From Ruminococcus sp. (GTDB taxonomy: Bacteria > Bacillota > Clostridia > Oscillospirales > Ruminococcaceae): a DNA stretch of 64,000 nt. Below are positions 38,907 through 47,979 of this stretch, in pieces (position 1 is the stretch's first letter; each line of letters begins with the position of its first letter). The notes below the pieces were generated by a model, which ran no database searches, was not told the DNA's origin, and worked only from the letters and a program-made list of their open reading frames with translations. The stretch is taken from positions 40,033 to 104,032 of the forward strand of contig JAJQGO010000041.1 in assembly GCA_021200415.1 (NCBI GenBank). The letters are read 5' to 3'. The translations under genes and the position numbers were made by a program.

Positions 38907-38922
38907 GTCGTTTCTCCTTATC

Positions 38923-39270
38923 TTACTTAAATGATTTGCCGCAGTCTTTATTCTTACAAACGCGGAGCTTCTTGCCATCCTCAATCACGTGACCTACTCT
39001 TGTAGGCTTGCCGCACTTAGGGCAAACAAGCTGAACCTTTGATGCGTAAACAGGAGCTTCTGTTTTGACGATTCCGCCCTTCTGTCCCACTCTTGTAGGC
39101 TTTACGTGCTTGGTGATTACGTTGATTCCCTCAACGATAACCTTGCCCTCCTTGGGGCTTACTTCAACAACCTTACCGGTCTTTCTGTCGCCGTTCTTCT
39201 CGAACTTATCTTCATACTTTCCGGTGAGAAGGATTACAGTGTCACCTGTTTTTACGTGAACCTTACTCAT
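38923..39270 (-). CDS. rplX: 50S ribosomal protein L24 with C-terminal zinc ribbon
   Basis: A 115-residue assembly-initiating protein. The N-terminal KOW motif ([17 protein letters not shown]) is followed by [19 protein letters not shown]. The C-terminal extension holds a CxxC pair ([11 protein letters not shown]) and a second pair (CKNKDC), a zinc ribbon seen in a subset of L24 proteins. Confidence 0.97.
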   Translation of the reverse strand: MSKVHVKTGDTVILLTGKYEDKFEKNGDRKTGKVVEVSPKEGKVIVEGINVITKHVKPTRVGQKGGIVKTEAPVYASKVQLVCPKCGKPTRVGHVIEDGKKLRVCKNKDCGKSFK

Positions 39271-39288
39271 AATCTTATGACACCTCCA

Positions 39289-39657
39289 TTAAAGTACTTC
39301 CGGTGCGAGGCTGAGGATCTTTGTGTACTCCTTTTCGCGGAGCTCCTTAGCAACCGGTCCGAAGATACGCGTACCCTTGGGGTTCTTATCTTCTTTGATT
39401 ATAACAGCAGCGTTCTCATCGAAACGGATATATGTTCCGTCCTCTCTTCTGAGACCCTTTGCTGAACGAACGATAACTGCCTTTACAACATCGCCCTTCT
39501 TTACAACGCCTCCGGGTGTTGCTTTCTTAACTGAAGCAACAACTACATCGCCGATATTTGCATATCTTCTGCGTGTACCTCCCAGAACTCTGATACACAT
39601 AAGCTCCTTTGCGCCTGTGTTATCAGCGACTTTCAAATAAGTCTGCATCTGTATCAC
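39289..39657 (-). CDS. rplN: 50S ribosomal protein L14
   Basis: A 122-residue conserved protein of the intersubunit face. [20 protein letters not shown] and the C-terminal [15 protein letters not shown] are diagnostic. GTG start at 39657 with GGAGG 8 bases upstream. Confidence 0.98.
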   Translation of the reverse strand: MIQMQTYLKVADNTGAKELMCIRVLGGTRRRYANIGDVVVASVKKATPGGVVKKGDVVKAVIVRSAKGLRREDGTYIRFDENAAVIIKEDKNPKGTRIFGPVAKELREKEYTKILSLAPEVL

Positions 39658-39697
39658 AGCGAGTTCCTCCTTTCAAGCATTAAAGCTTCTATGAAAA

Positions 39698-39958
39698 TTA
39701 CTTTGCTCTTTCGATAATGTTTGTCACACGCCATCTCTTATCCTTTGAAAGCGGACGTGTTTCCATAACCTCAACGCGATCGCCGATTCTGCACTCATTC
39801 TTCTCGTCATGAGCCTTGAGCTTTACGGTTCTCTTGATGATCTTCTTATAAAGCGGGTGTTTAACGTTATCAACGATAGCAACTACGACGGTTTTGTCCA
39901 TCTTATCGCTTACAACCTTACCTACTCTTGTTTTTCTAAGGTTTCTCTCAGTAGACAT
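39698..39958 (-). CDS. rpsQ: 30S ribosomal protein S17
   Basis: An 86-residue OB-fold protein binding 16S r[23 protein letters not shown] and the [20 protein letters not shown] segment are typical. It lies between rpmC and rplN. Confidence 0.97.
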   Translation of the reverse strand: MSTERNLRKTRVGKVVSDKMDKTVVVAIVDNVKHPLYKKIIKRTVKLKAHDEKNECRIGDRVEVMETRPLSKDKRWRVTNIIERAK

Positions 39959-39977
39959 TAGCTAAATCCTCCCTTTC

Positions 39978-40175
39978 TTACTGCTCAGCAAGCTCTGCCT
40001 CGCGCAGAGTTGTCTTAATGCGGGCAATATCCTTCTTTACAGCCTTAAGGCGAGCTGTGTTTTCGAGCTGATTTACAGCAAGCTGGAAACGAAGGTTGAA
40101 CAGCTCCTCTTTCAGGCTGACGAGCTTCTCGTTCATTTCATCAACTGACATTTCTCTGATTTCTGATGCCTTCAT
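39978..40175 (-). CDS. rpmC: 50S ribosomal protein L29
   Basis: A 65-residue helical protein near the exit tunnel. [17 protein letters not shown] and [20 protein letters not shown] are diagnostic. Its ATG overlaps the rplP stop as TAATG, indicating translational coupling. Confidence 0.97.
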   Translation of the reverse strand: MKASEIREMSVDEMNEKLVSLKEELFNLRFQLAVNQLENTARLKAVKKDIARIKTTLREAELAEQ

Positions 40176-40600
40176 TACTGCTCCCCTCCTTGCTCTTCCT
40201 TAGATACGAACTTACACTTGATCGGAAGCTTATGCATTGCAAGACGCATAGCCTCTCTTGCAGTTTCCTCCGGAACACCATTGATTTCAAAAAGAACTCT
40301 GCCGGGCTTTACAACTGCTACCCAGTATTCCGGTGAACCCTTACCTGAACCCATTCGTGTTTCAGCAGGCTTCTCTGTGATCGGCTTGTCAGGGAATATC
40401 TTGATCCATACCTGACCGCCTCTCTTGATGTAACGTGTCATGGCAATACGGGCGGACTCAATCTGGTTGGAAGTAATCCAAGCCGGCTCGAGAGCCTGAA
40501 GACCGTAATCACCGTAAGTTACCTTATTTCCTCTGTATGCCTTACCCTTCAGACGTCCTCTGTGGACTCTGCGGTACTTAACTCTCTTTGGAAGCAGCAT
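40175..40600 (-). CDS. rplP: 50S ribosomal protein L16
   Basis: A 141-residue protein by the A-site tRNA elbow. Starts [39 protein letters not shown] is the conserved core. Stop overlaps the rpmC start, and its own start overlaps the rpsC stop (TAATG). Confidence 0.98.
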   Translation of the reverse strand: MLLPKRVKYRRVHRGRLKGKAYRGNKVTYGDYGLQALEPAWITSNQIESARIAMTRYIKRGGQVWIKIFPDKPITEKPAETRMGSGKGSPEYWVAVVKPGRVLFEINGVPEETAREAMRLAMHKLPIKCKFVSKEEQGGEQ

Positions 40601-41418
40601 TACTGATTACCTCCTTCTCTTTTTGAGTCGCGGTTTCTATAGTTGCCTCCGCGTCTGTTGCCATCGCGTCTGTCGTCACGGCGGCGTCTGTCGTTATTTC
40701 TCGGCTCGCTCTTTCTTTCGAGCTTTTCTCTCTTCTCGGCAGCCTTAGCAGCATCGCCCTTGAGAACCTCGCCCTTATAAATCCAAACCTTTACGCCGAG
40801 CTTTCCGTAGGTTGTATTTGCTTCAGCAAAACCATAGTCAATGTCTGCGCGGATTGTCTGAAGCGGAATTGTACCCTCGTGGTAGCTCTCGCTTCTTGCG
40901 ATTTCAGCTCCGGCAAGTCTGCCTGAAACCTTAACCTTGATTCCCTTAGCGCCAAGACGCATTGATCTGCCGATCGACTGCTTCATAGCACGTCTGAAGG
41001 AAACTCTGTCCTCAAGATCATGAGCAATCTTTTCAGCAACGAGCTGAGCGTCCATATCGGGCTGCTTAACCTCAATGATGTTGATGAAAACCTGCTTCTT
41101 CATCATCTTTTCAAGCTGAACTCTCAGCTTCTCGATTTCTGCGCCCTGTCTGCCGATAACGATACCGGGCTTTGCGCAGTGAATGTGGATTCTGACCTTA
41201 TCTGCAAATCTCTCAATCTCAATCTTAGGAACGCCTGCATATACGCACTTGTCAGAAGGGTTCTTTGATCTTCTGTTGAGATTGTTCATAATGTACTTAC
41301 GCACATTGTAGTCTTCTACGAGTGTATCGCCGAAAGAGCTTTTATCTGCAAACCAGCGAGAATCCCAATCCTTAATTACGCCGACACGAAGACCGTGCGG
41401 ATTAACTTTCTGGCCCAT
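40600..41418 (-). CDS. rpsC: 30S ribosomal protein S3 with long basic tail
   Basis: A 272-residue mRNA-entry protein. [19 protein letters not shown] at the start, the KH domain ([25 protein letters not shown]) and [20 protein letters not shown] are diagnostic. Residues about 232-272 form an Arg/Asn/Gly/Asp-rich tail (for example [15 protein letters not shown]), longer than the 210-235 residues usual for the family. Confidence 0.97.
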   Translation of the reverse strand: MGQKVNPHGLRVGVIKDWDSRWFADKSSFGDTLVEDYNVRKYIMNNLNRRSKNPSDKCVYAGVPKIEIERFADKVRIHIHCAKPGIVIGRQGAEIEKLRVQLEKMMKKQVFINIIEVKQPDMDAQLVAEKIAHDLEDRVSFRRAMKQSIGRSMRLGAKGIKVKVSGRLAGAEIARSESYHEGTIPLQTIRADIDYGFAEANTTYGKLGVKVWIYKGEVLKGDAAKAAEKREKLERKSEPRNNDRRRRDDRRDGNRRGGNYRNRDSKREGGNQ

Positions 41419-41437
41419 TATTCAAACCTCCTTGGGA

Positions 41438-41773
41438 TTATTCTTTTTCTTTAAGAACAACTGTGATATGTGATGTTCTCTTTAAAATTCTATATGCTCT
41501 GCCCTGAGCTCTTGGCATGATTCTCTTCATTACAGGTCCCGGTGTTACGAAGCACTCTGCAACATAGAGGCTATCCTTATTCATGCTGAAGTTGTTCTCA
41601 GCATTTGCCATAGCGGACTTAACAAGCTTAGCAACGATAGGACTTGCAGCCTTCGGAGTAAGATCTAAAGTAGCCAAAGCGATGTCTACAGGCTTGTTTC
41701 TGATGAGATCAAGAACAATCTGTACCTTTCTGGGTGATATGCGAGCATTTCTTAAATAAGCTCTTGCTTCCAT
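41438..41773 (-). CDS. rplV: 50S ribosomal protein L22
   Basis: A 111-residue protein whose beta hairpin lines the exit tunnel. [20 protein letters not shown] at the start and the tip segment [20 protein letters not shown] are diagnostic. Confidence 0.98.
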   Translation of the reverse strand: MEARAYLRNARISPRKVQIVLDLIRNKPVDIALATLDLTPKAASPIVAKLVKSAMANAENNFSMNKDSLYVAECFVTPGPVMKRIMPRAQGRAYRILKRTSHITVVLKEKE

Positions 41774-41791
41774 CTGAACTCCTCCTTCCGC

Positions 41792-42076
41792 TTATTTCTT
41801 ACCGTTGTTAGATGTCTTAGAGCCTGCGTGGCCCTTATAAGTTCTGGTAGGTGCAAACTCGCCGAGCTTGTGACCGACCATATCCTCTGTTACATAAACC
41901 GGAACGTGCTTGCGGCCGTCGTGAACAGCGAATGTGTGTCCTACGAAATCGGGGAAAATTGTTGATGAACGGCTCCAGGTTTTAAGAACCTTCTTTTCGC
42001 CTGCCTCGTTCATTGCCACAACCCTCTTAAGAAGAACCTCCTGGACATAAGGTCCTTTTTTAATGCTTCTGCTCAT
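41792..42076 (-). CDS. rpsS: 30S ribosomal protein S19
   Basis: A 94-residue head protein of the 30S subunit. [18 protein letters not shown] and [20 protein letters not shown] with [14 protein letters not shown] are diagnostic. Confidence 0.98.
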   Translation of the reverse strand: MSRSIKKGPYVQEVLLKRVVAMNEAGEKKVLKTWSRSSTIFPDFVGHTFAVHDGRKHVPVYVTEDMVGHKLGEFAPTRTYKGHAGSKTSNNGKK

Positions 42077-42097
42077 TAATCAGTTCCTCCTTTCAGA

Positions 42098-42931
42098 TTA
42101 TTTGCCGTTGCGGCGCTTTACGATATACTTATCAGTTCTGTGATTCTTTTTACGTGTCTTGTAGCCAAGTGCGGGCTTGCCCCACGGAGTTACAGGACCG
42201 GGACGTCCGATAGGCGACTTACCTTCACCACCGCCGTGCGGGTGATCACACGGGTTCATAACAGAACCTCTTACAGTAGGTCTCCAGCCCATGTTGCGGA
42301 CTCTTCCAGCTTTACCATAGTTTACGTTTTCGTGGTCGATATTTGAAACCTGACCGATTGAAGCCTTGCATCCGATAGGAACTCTTCTCATTTCGCCCGA
42401 AGGAAGTCTTACGAGAGCGTACTTATCCTCCTTGCCCATGAGCTGAGCCATGTTTCCTGCGCTTCTTACGAGCTGAGCGCCCTTGCCGGGATAAAGCTCA
42501 ATTGCGTGAATGAAGGTACCAACAGGAATATCAGCGAGCTTGAGAGCGTTGCCAGGCTTGATGTCAGCCTCGGGGCCTGATTCAATCTTATCGCCGACCT
42601 TGAGGCCGTTTGGAGCGATAATATATCTCTTTTCGCCGTCCTCGTACTGAACGAGAGCGATGAATGCGCTTCTGTTAGGGTCGTATTCAAGTGTAAGAAC
42701 AGTTGCAGTCATATTGTCCTTATCGCGCTTGAAATCTATAACACGGTATTTTCTTCTGTTACCGCCGCCTCTGTGACGAACAGTAATTCTGCCGTAGCTG
42801 TTTCTTCCCGACTTTTTCTTCATCGGTTCGAGCAAGCTTTTCTCCGGCTCTACCTTGGACAGCTGCGAGTAATCAGTAACAGTCATCTGACGTCTCGAAG
42901 GTGTCGTAGGCTTGTAGCTTTTAATAGCCAT
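42098..42931 (-). CDS. rplB: 50S ribosomal protein L2
   Basis: A 277-residue core protein needed for subunit joining and peptidyl transfer. [20 protein letters not shown], the middle [23 protein letters not shown] segment and [18 protein letters not shown], holding the conserved active-region His, are diagnostic. Confidence 0.98.
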   Translation of the reverse strand: MAIKSYKPTTPSRRQMTVTDYSQLSKVEPEKSLLEPMKKKSGRNSYGRITVRHRGGGNRRKYRVIDFKRDKDNMTATVLTLEYDPNRSAFIALVQYEDGEKRYIIAPNGLKVGDKIESGPEADIKPGNALKLADIPVGTFIHAIELYPGKGAQLVRSAGNMAQLMGKEDKYALVRLPSGEMRRVPIGCKASIGQVSNIDHENVNYGKAGRVRNMGWRPTVRGSVMNPCDHPHGGGEGKSPIGRPGPVTPWGKPALGYKTRKKNHRTDKYIVKRRNGK

Positions 42932-43000
42932 TTATTTCACTCCTTAAAAATGCGTTTTTTTGCGGGAGCATTACTCCCATACCTGCCGACTGTCTGCCGA

Positions 43001-43294
43001 TCAATACATACCGTCAAAGAATTCGATTGTCTTGGAATCCTCTGTAAGTGTAACTACAGCCTTTTTCCAGTCAGCTGTCTTGCCAACGTATCTGCCTACG
43101 CGCTTGGAGCGGCCTCTGCAGTTCATAGTGTTGACCTTAGCAACCTTAACGCCGAAGAGCTTTTCAACAGCGTTCTTGATTTCAATTTTGTTGGCATCCG
43201 TAGCAACCTTAAAGGTGTACTTTCCTGCCTGAAGTCCGTCCATGCTCTTTTCAGTGATAACGGGCTTGAGGATAATATCCTGCGGTGCTTTCAT
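43001..43294 (-). CDS. rplW: 50S ribosomal protein L23
   Basis: A 97-residue exit-tunnel protein that docks SRP and trigger factor. [19 protein letters not shown] and [20 protein letters not shown] are typical. Its ATG overlaps the rplD stop (TAATG). Confidence 0.97.
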   Translation of the reverse strand: MKAPQDIILKPVITEKSMDGLQAGKYTFKVATDANKIEIKNAVEKLFGVKVAKVNTMNCRGRSKRVGRYVGKTADWKKAVVTLTEDSKTIEFFDGMY

Positions 43295-43917
43295 TATGCG
43301 TACACCTCCTCGATTTTTCCAACGGCATTCTTAACAACGATAAACTTATCGTAATTGAGGATGTCGTAAACATTAAGAGTGTTTACAGCAGCAGCCTTAA
43401 CACCGGGGATGTTAGCTGCGCTCTTGATAACCTTGCTGTCGGACTCAGCTGTAACGATGAGAGCCTTGCCTTCAACGCCGAGTGCCTTGAGCATTTCAAC
43501 GACAGTCTTTGTTCTGTAGCCTTCAAGCTCGAGAGAGTCAAGAACTATCATATTGTTGTCGAGAACCTTAGTTGAAAGAGCCGACTTCATAGCAAGTCTT
43601 CTTACCTTCTTATTAAGGGAATAGCTGTAATCTCTGGGCTTCGGGCCGAGAGCAATTCCGCCGTGAACCCACTGAGGAGCACGAGTTGAACCCTGTCTTG
43701 CGTGACCTGTTCCCTTCTGTCTCCAAGGCTTTCTTCCGCCGCCTCTTACTTCTGTACGTGTAAGAGTTGACTGAGTGCCCTGTCTCTGGTTAGCGAGGTA
43801 ATTAACAACCATAGCGTGCATAACAGCTTCGTTGGGAGTAATTCCGAAAACTGAATCTGAAAGCTCTGTTTCGGAAACCTGCTTACCTGTCATATCAAAA
43901 ACTGAAATTGTAGACAT
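43294..43917 (-). CDS. rplD: 50S ribosomal protein L4
   Basis: A 207-residue protein with a tunnel-lining loop ([20 protein letters not shown]). [20 protein letters not shown] at the start. L4 is the autoregulator of the S10 operon in E. coli; whether it acts on the leader here is unknown. Confidence 0.97.
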   Translation of the reverse strand: MSTISVFDMTGKQVSETELSDSVFGITPNEAVMHAMVVNYLANQRQGTQSTLTRTEVRGGGRKPWRQKGTGHARQGSTRAPQWVHGGIALGPKPRDYSYSLNKKVRRLAMKSALSTKVLDNNMIVLDSLELEGYRTKTVVEMLKALGVEGKALIVTAESDSKVIKSAANIPGVKAAAVNTLNVYDILNYDKFIVVKNAVGKIEEVYA

Positions 43918-43934
43918 TTATGCTTCCTCCTTCC

Positions 43935-44567
43935 TTAAGCCTTAACGCTGTCAACGATATATACAATACCGCCCTTAGGACCGGGAACAGCGCCTTTAAT
44001 AGCGATGAGATTGTTTTCTGCGTCTATTTTAACTACTTCGAGATTCTGAACAGTAACCTGTTCTGCGCCCATGTGACCTGCCATGCCCTTGCCCTTATAA
44101 ATTCTTGAAGGGGATGAGCAAGCGCCCATTGAGCCTGCCTGTCTGTGAACAGGACCGGTACCGTGAGTTTCCTTAAGTCTGTGCTGGTTGTGACGCTTAA
44201 TAGCACCAGCGAAGCCCTTACCTTTGCTTGTTCCGACAACGTCGATTGCGTCGCCGACTGCAAATGTGTCAGCCTTTACGATGTCGCCTACATTGAGAGC
44301 ATCGCAGTTGTCAAGTCTGAATTCCTTCAGAGTTGATTTGCAGGCAACATCTGCCTTATCGAAGTGACCCTTCATAGGCTTGTTGACTCTCTGAACCTTA
44401 ACGTCGCCGTAGCCGAGCTGAAGAGCTGCATATCCGTCGTTTTCAACTGTTTTCTTCTGAACAACGACGCATGGACCGGCTTCTACTACTGTTACAGGAA
44501 TAACCTTTCCTGCTTCATCGAAAATCTGGGTCATACCGATTTTCTTACCGATAATACCTTTTTGCAT
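43935..44567 (-). CDS. rplC: 50S ribosomal protein L3
   Basis: A 210-residue protein whose loop approaches the peptidyl-transferase centre. It begins [36 protein letters not shown] and [20 protein letters not shown] are diagnostic. The ATG at 44567 is used (AGGAGG 10 bases upstream); the frame from 44603 starts in the hairpin-rich intergenic region. Confidence 0.97.
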   Translation of the reverse strand: MQKGIIGKKIGMTQIFDEAGKVIPVTVVEAGPCVVVQKKTVENDGYAALQLGYGDVKVQRVNKPMKGHFDKADVACKSTLKEFRLDNCDALNVGDIVKADTFAVGDAIDVVGTSKGKGFAGAIKRHNQHRLKETHGTGPVHRQAGSMGACSSPSRIYKGKGMAGHMGAEQVTVQNLEVVKIDAENNLIAIKGAVPGPKGGIVYIVDSVKA

Positions 44568-44595
44568 TTTAGCATTTCCTCCTGTTAGGTTATTG

Positions 44596-44649
44596 GTTGA
44601 CATACGTCAACATGACCGGCGGATTACCGCCATTCCGCTTCCCAAGCGG
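44596..44649 (-). promoter_or_regulatory. Three tandem hairpins between rpsJ and rplC
   Basis: On the minus strand, in order, CCGCTT/AAGCGG (44635-44649), GGCGG/CCGCC (44618-44631) and GTTGAC/GTCAAC (44596-44611), each with a 3-4 base loop, fill most of the 100-base gap. No T run follows. They may be a protein-binding leader for rplC or an RNA processing site. Confidence 0.55.
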
Positions 44650-44668
44650 TGATTCGGGGCGTAATGGA

Positions 44669-44983
44669 TTACTTAACCTCCATAACAACGTCTACGCCTG
44701 CGGGGATTTCAAGCTTATCAAGAGCAGCTGTTGTCTTATCTGTGGGACGGATAACGTCCACGAGTCTCTTATGAGTTCTCATCTCAAACTGCTCACGGCT
44801 GTCCTTATACTTATGAACAGCACGAAGGATAGTAACAACTTCCTTGTCTGTAGGGAGCGGAATAGGACCTGATACTCTTGCGCCGCTTCTCTTAGCTGCC
44901 TCAACGATCTTAGCTGCTGCAATATCTACAGTTGCGTGATCGTAGCCCTTGATCTTGAATCTGATTTTTTCGTTGGCTGCCAC
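44669..44983 (-). CDS. rpsJ: 30S ribosomal protein S10
   Basis: A 104-residue protein, first gene of the S10 operon. [20 protein letters not shown] and [20 protein letters not shown] with the end [11 protein letters not shown] are diagnostic. GTG start at 44983 with GGAGG 9 bases upstream. Preceded by a leader of about 320 bases with an intrinsic terminator. Confidence 0.98.
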   Translation of the reverse strand: MAANEKIRFKIKGYDHATVDIAAAKIVEAAKRSGARVSGPIPLPTDKEVVTILRAVHKYKDSREQFEMRTHKRLVDVIRPTDKTTAALDKLEIPAGVDVVMEVK

Positions 44984-45301
44984 TTTTTTTCGCCTCCTTG
45001 AGAAATTTTACTGGGGGCGGAGAAAACTCTCCATGGGATTTACACGTTCCCGTGTGTTTCGCGGTTCATCTGATAAAAAAACTCGAAAAACGGTATGGTT
45101 TTCCGAGTTTCAAGGTCGCAAAAGCACAAAAAGAGCATAACAGTGCATACGCAAGCTGCAAAGTAAGCCACAAACTGTGTTCCATATCCCAATCGCCCGG
45201 TTTTAAATCGGACATACTCCGCGGAAATTACCCGACATACCGCCGGCAACCTTCCGTTTCAACGCATATCTTGTGCAGTCGTGCGGCTTGCCGCACTCAA
45301 C
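44984..45301 (-). promoter_or_regulatory. S10 operon leader RNA
   Basis: From the probable start near 45301 the leader runs about 320 bases to rpsJ. It begins with a stable hairpin (GTGCGG-caag-CCGCAC, around 45279-45294), has further GC-rich segments (45180-45260), then the terminator at 45075-45110, and ends with the SD sequence. No convincing leader peptide is seen. It looks like an attenuated ribosomal protein leader. Confidence 0.6.
45075..45110 (-). terminator. Intrinsic terminator within the S10 leader (attenuator)
   Basis: Minus strand: AAACTCGGAAAAC pairs with GTTTTTCGAGTTT (13 bp, one G-U pair) around a 6-base loop, and the T run continues to 45075. It stands about 90 bases before rpsJ and about 190 bases after the promoter, so it should control entry into the whole operon. 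Confidence 0.8.
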
Positions 45302-45307
45302 TTCTAA

Positions 45308-45336
45308 ATTATACCACAACGTTTCACGAGATACAA
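45308..45336 (-). promoter_or_regulatory. Promoter of the S10-spc-alpha operon
   Basis: Minus-strand TTGTAT (45331-45336) and TATAAT (45308-45313), 17-base spacer. No other clear promoter was found upstream of the 32-gene run. The 45337-45532 stretch to the XRE gene shows no other signal. Confidence 0.8.
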
Positions 45337-45532
45337 TAGTTTACGCGAATTTATTCTGTAACTTTTCTATGTATTGATTAAATGTTTCCAATATATCAGC
45401 CTTATCAGTCCATTCAGCTCAGCCCGGCTCCGGAATGATGAAAATATTGAGAAAATTTGAAAAAACGCTTTTATTTCCCTCAAAAAAATGATACAATGTA
45501 TAATACAGCATCGTCAGGTAAATCTGCGCGGT

Positions 45533-46105
45533 TCATTTTCCGGAGCTTAGAAATTCGTTAATTTTCTCTTCGCTGCGGCTTATTACAAGCCTCAGAGCCT
45601 GGCTCATATCCGTTCCCGAAAAAATTGTCCCTGCGGATTCCTCAATATCCGCCTCATTTACGGCAATCACCGCGTCTGCGTACTTTCCTGCGGCTCTCGC
45701 CGAAATTCCAGATTTATCGCTGCCGCCATGAAGCATTCTTGAAAGCTTGTACACCGTAAGCATCAGGCAGCCTGACACCTCCTCGGCAGCCCTGCCGCTG
45801 CCGCTTTTTTCGGCATCTGTCAGGAGCTGATTTACAGCTTCGCATAAGACCTCGCTGCTTACCCCCGTTCCGTTTTCCTCATCAGGAGATGATTCCGCAG
45901 CGTTGCTTCTTCCGAGAAGCGAATCGCAGGATACATTATAATAGTCTGCTATTTTCACGAGAAATTCAAGTCCGCATTCACGTATTCCCTTTTCATAATG
46001 GGAAAGAAGCGCCTGCGATATTCCAAGATCCGCAGCCGCCTGTTTCTGAGTTATATGCTTTTCTTTTCTCCTGAGAGTAATATTTCTTGCAAAATCAGAA
46101 TTCAT
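45533..46105 (-). CDS. XRE-family transcriptional regulator
   Basis: A 190-residue regulator. An N-terminal HTH (about 5-62) is clear: NITLRRKEKHITQKQAAADLGISQALLSHYEKGIRECGLEFLVKIADYY in short overlapping pieces, with the turn at LGIS. The middle 65-95 is acidic and likely flexible. The C-terminal 95-185 is helical and of unknown fold, perhaps for dimerisation or effector sensing. The ATG at 46105 has AGGAGGAAAGGT immediately upstream. It is transcribed toward the S10 operon but has its own promoter. Target genes are unknown. Confidence 0.8.
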   Translation of the reverse strand: MNSDFARNITLRRKEKHITQKQAAADLGISQALLSHYEKGIRECGLEFLVKIADYYNVSCDSLLGRSNAAESSPDEENGTGVSSEVLCEAVNQLLTDAEKSGSGRAAEEVSGCLMLTVYKLSRMLHGGSDKSGISARAAGKYADAVIAVNEADIEESAGTIFSGTDMSQALRLVISRSEEKINEFLSSGK

Positions 46106-46179
46106 ACCTTTCCTCCTGACAGCTGATATATCTATAAAAATCAATAATTCTGAATAACCCTAAAAAATGCAACATCATT

Positions 46180-46208
46180 ATTATAATACAAACTGTATAA
46201 TAAGTAAA
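46180..46208 (-). promoter_or_regulatory. Possible promoter of the XRE gene
   Basis: Minus-strand TTTACT (46203-46208) and TATAAT (46180-46185), 17-base spacer. The upstream stretch 46224-46256 has an AATCGG/CCGATT inverted repeat that might be an operator. Confidence 0.5.
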
Positions 46209-46340
46209 TATGACGAAATATGAAAGAATCGGCGGATTTTTTCCGATTTTTTGTCATTTTCACTAAGCAGTAAAAATTCGGGGCTGTATTTTGTGCAGTT
46301 TAACCGACACAAAACAACTTGAAAGGAGCTTTCGCATATT

Positions 46341-46991
46341 ATGAAAGGCTACAGAATAAGTCTTATACGTCATGGCATGACAGAGGCTAACGAAAAGGGA
46401 ATTTATATCGGCAGAACCGATACTCCCCTTTCACAAAAGGGGGCAAGCGAGCTTTGCGCTAAAATGGACGAGTTCGATTATCCCGTTGTTCACAGAGTAT
46501 ATTCCTCACCTCTTAAAAGATGCACCGAAACAGCTGATATTCTCTTTCCCGCAACGGAAATGTGTACGGTTGACGACCTCAGAGAGCTTGATATGGGCAT
46601 TTTCGAGAACAAAAGCGTCAATGAGCTTATCGACCGCGACGACTACAAGGAATGGCTCAGGGGCGGAAAGGATACGCGTCCTCCGGGGGGCGAAAGTCTG
46701 GAGGAGCTTACTGCCCGTACATACAAGGCTCTCCACGAAATTATAATGGATATGATGAACGACGGTCTTACCCATTGCGCTGTCATAACTCATGCCGGTC
46801 TGATTTCAAATATGATGTCCTGCTTCGGAATCCCGAAATATGACGCAAAATATCTTAATCCTGAGCCGGGAGAGGGATATGAAATTATCGTCACCACGTC
46901 AATGTGGCTTAATTCGCAGGCATTTGAAATACTGGGTGTCGTCCCCTATGAGAAAATTCCCGAAGCGGACGATTATACCTATTATGAATAA
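46341..46991 (+). CDS. Histidine phosphatase family protein (phosphoglycerate mutase-like)
   Basis: A 216-residue protein of the branch 2 histidine phosphatase superfamily. The catalytic motif LIRHGMTEAN has His11 as the phosphate acceptor; SSPLKRCTETA gives the second Arg, RELDMGIFE the acidic residue, and VITHAG the second His. Relatives include CobC, PhoE and cofactor-dependent phosphoglycerate mutases. The substrate cannot be told from sequence. AAAGGAG precedes the ATG. It may form an operon with the following membrane protein, pseudouridine synthase and luxS genes. Confidence 0.85.
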   Translation: MKGYRISLIRHGMTEANEKGIYIGRTDTPLSQKGASELCAKMDEFDYPVVHRVYSSPLKRCTETADILFPATEMCTVDDLRELDMGIFENKSVNELIDRDDYKEWLRGGKDTRPPGGESLEELTARTYKALHEIIMDMMNDGLTHCAVITHAGLISNMMSCFGIPKYDAKYLNPEPGEGYEIIVTTSMWLNSQAFEILGVVPYEKIPEADDYTYYE

Positions 46992-47079
46992 TTATTCAAA
47001 AAGCGTTTCATAATAATTGCAAATTATTTTGCACAGCCGCATGACGCACCCTCAGTTACGCGGCGGAACGGAGATTATT

Positions 47080-47979
47080 ATGAAGCTGAAACAGCTGACT
47101 GCCTATTCGGACAAGCTTCTTAAGGGCAAACGCATGAAGGCGCTGCTTGTCTGCCTGTCATATCTTGGAGCTGCTCTCTTTTTCCGGCTTGCCGAAGGAG
47201 CATTGTACAGCATTATGCTCTATTTTAACGCTGTAAATCCCGCAGGTCTTTTTACCGGCGAAAGCCTCCCGCAACAGGTGATTTCCCTTCTCCTCACGCT
47301 CATGCGCTGTCTGACGACAGCACCTCTCGCATATGCCGCCGTTTACTGGTATTATCAGCTGTGCAGCGAAAATCGGGACGAGCCGCAGCTCAGCTCTGTT
47401 ATCCTGAATCCTCACATTTACGGCAGAAGCCTTTTCGCCCTGCTGATGTCAAAGCTCATGGGAGCGATTTTTCTTGCACCTGCCGCAGTATTCGGTGTCA
47501 CGGCATTCAGGCTCATCAAAAGCGGCATGGAAAATTCCGCTGAGCTGCACCTCTTCATGGCAGTTCACGCCGCAGTTATGACCATTCTCTCTCTTGCGCT
47601 CTGGATTCGCGCTAAGCTGACTATGGCGGCAGTTCCCTATCTTCTCATACGTTTTCCCGAAAAAAGCGTTTTTCGCGTTATCCGCAGCTCCTTCGGCTTC
47701 ATGAAGGGCAGACGTTTTGAGCTGATTAAAATTTTCATAGGCTGTTCCGCACCAATGCTGCTGATTGTGACAATTCCCTTTCTGCTGCCGAAGCTTTTCG
47801 CAGCCGTTTCCCTGTTCATCAGCATAAGCTTCAAGGAGGACGAGTATCTTGACGGAAATAAAACTTATTGTAGACTCGGACAAGCCGATAGCTCTGCAAA
47901 GCTTCCTGCTTGGACGAAAAGGCGTTTCACGCCGCCTTCTGACACGGCTCAAACGGCAGGATATGGGGATAACACGTAA
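47080..47979 (+). CDS. Polytopic membrane protein of unknown function, 3' end overlapping the next gene
   Basis: A 299-residue protein with about five or six membrane helices (for example LLVCLSYLGAALFFRLAEG, LLTLMRCLTTAPLAYAAVYW, AIFLAPAAVFGVTAF, AAVMTILSLALWIRAKL and LLIVTIPFLLPKLFAAVSLF). I do not recognise the family. The last 43 residues (from about DGNKTYC) are hydrophilic and are translated from the first 131 bases of the following gene in another frame, so the ancestral stop was probably lost or shifted. The ATG at 47080 with CGGAG upstream is used rather than the frame from 47017. Confidence 0.6.
   Translation: MKLKQLTAYSDKLLKGKRMKALLVCLSYLGAALFFRLAEGALYSIMLYFNAVNPAGLFTGESLPQQVISLLLTLMRCLTTAPLAYAAVYWYYQLCSENRDEPQLSSVILNPHIYGRSLFALLMSKLMGAIFLAPAAVFGVTAFRLIKSGMENSAELHLFMAVHAAVMTILSLALWIRAKLTMAAVPYLLIRFPEKSVFRVIRSSFGFMKGRRFELIKIFIGCSAPMLLIVTIPFLLPKLFAAVSLFISISFKEDEYLDGNKTYCRLGQADSSAKLPAWTKRRFTPPSDTAQTAGYGDNT

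Noticed and set aside
45040..45249. 69-residue open frame in the S10 leader
   Set aside because: It spans the attenuator hairpin, has no SD sequence, and its Cys/Phe-rich translation resembles no known leader peptide.
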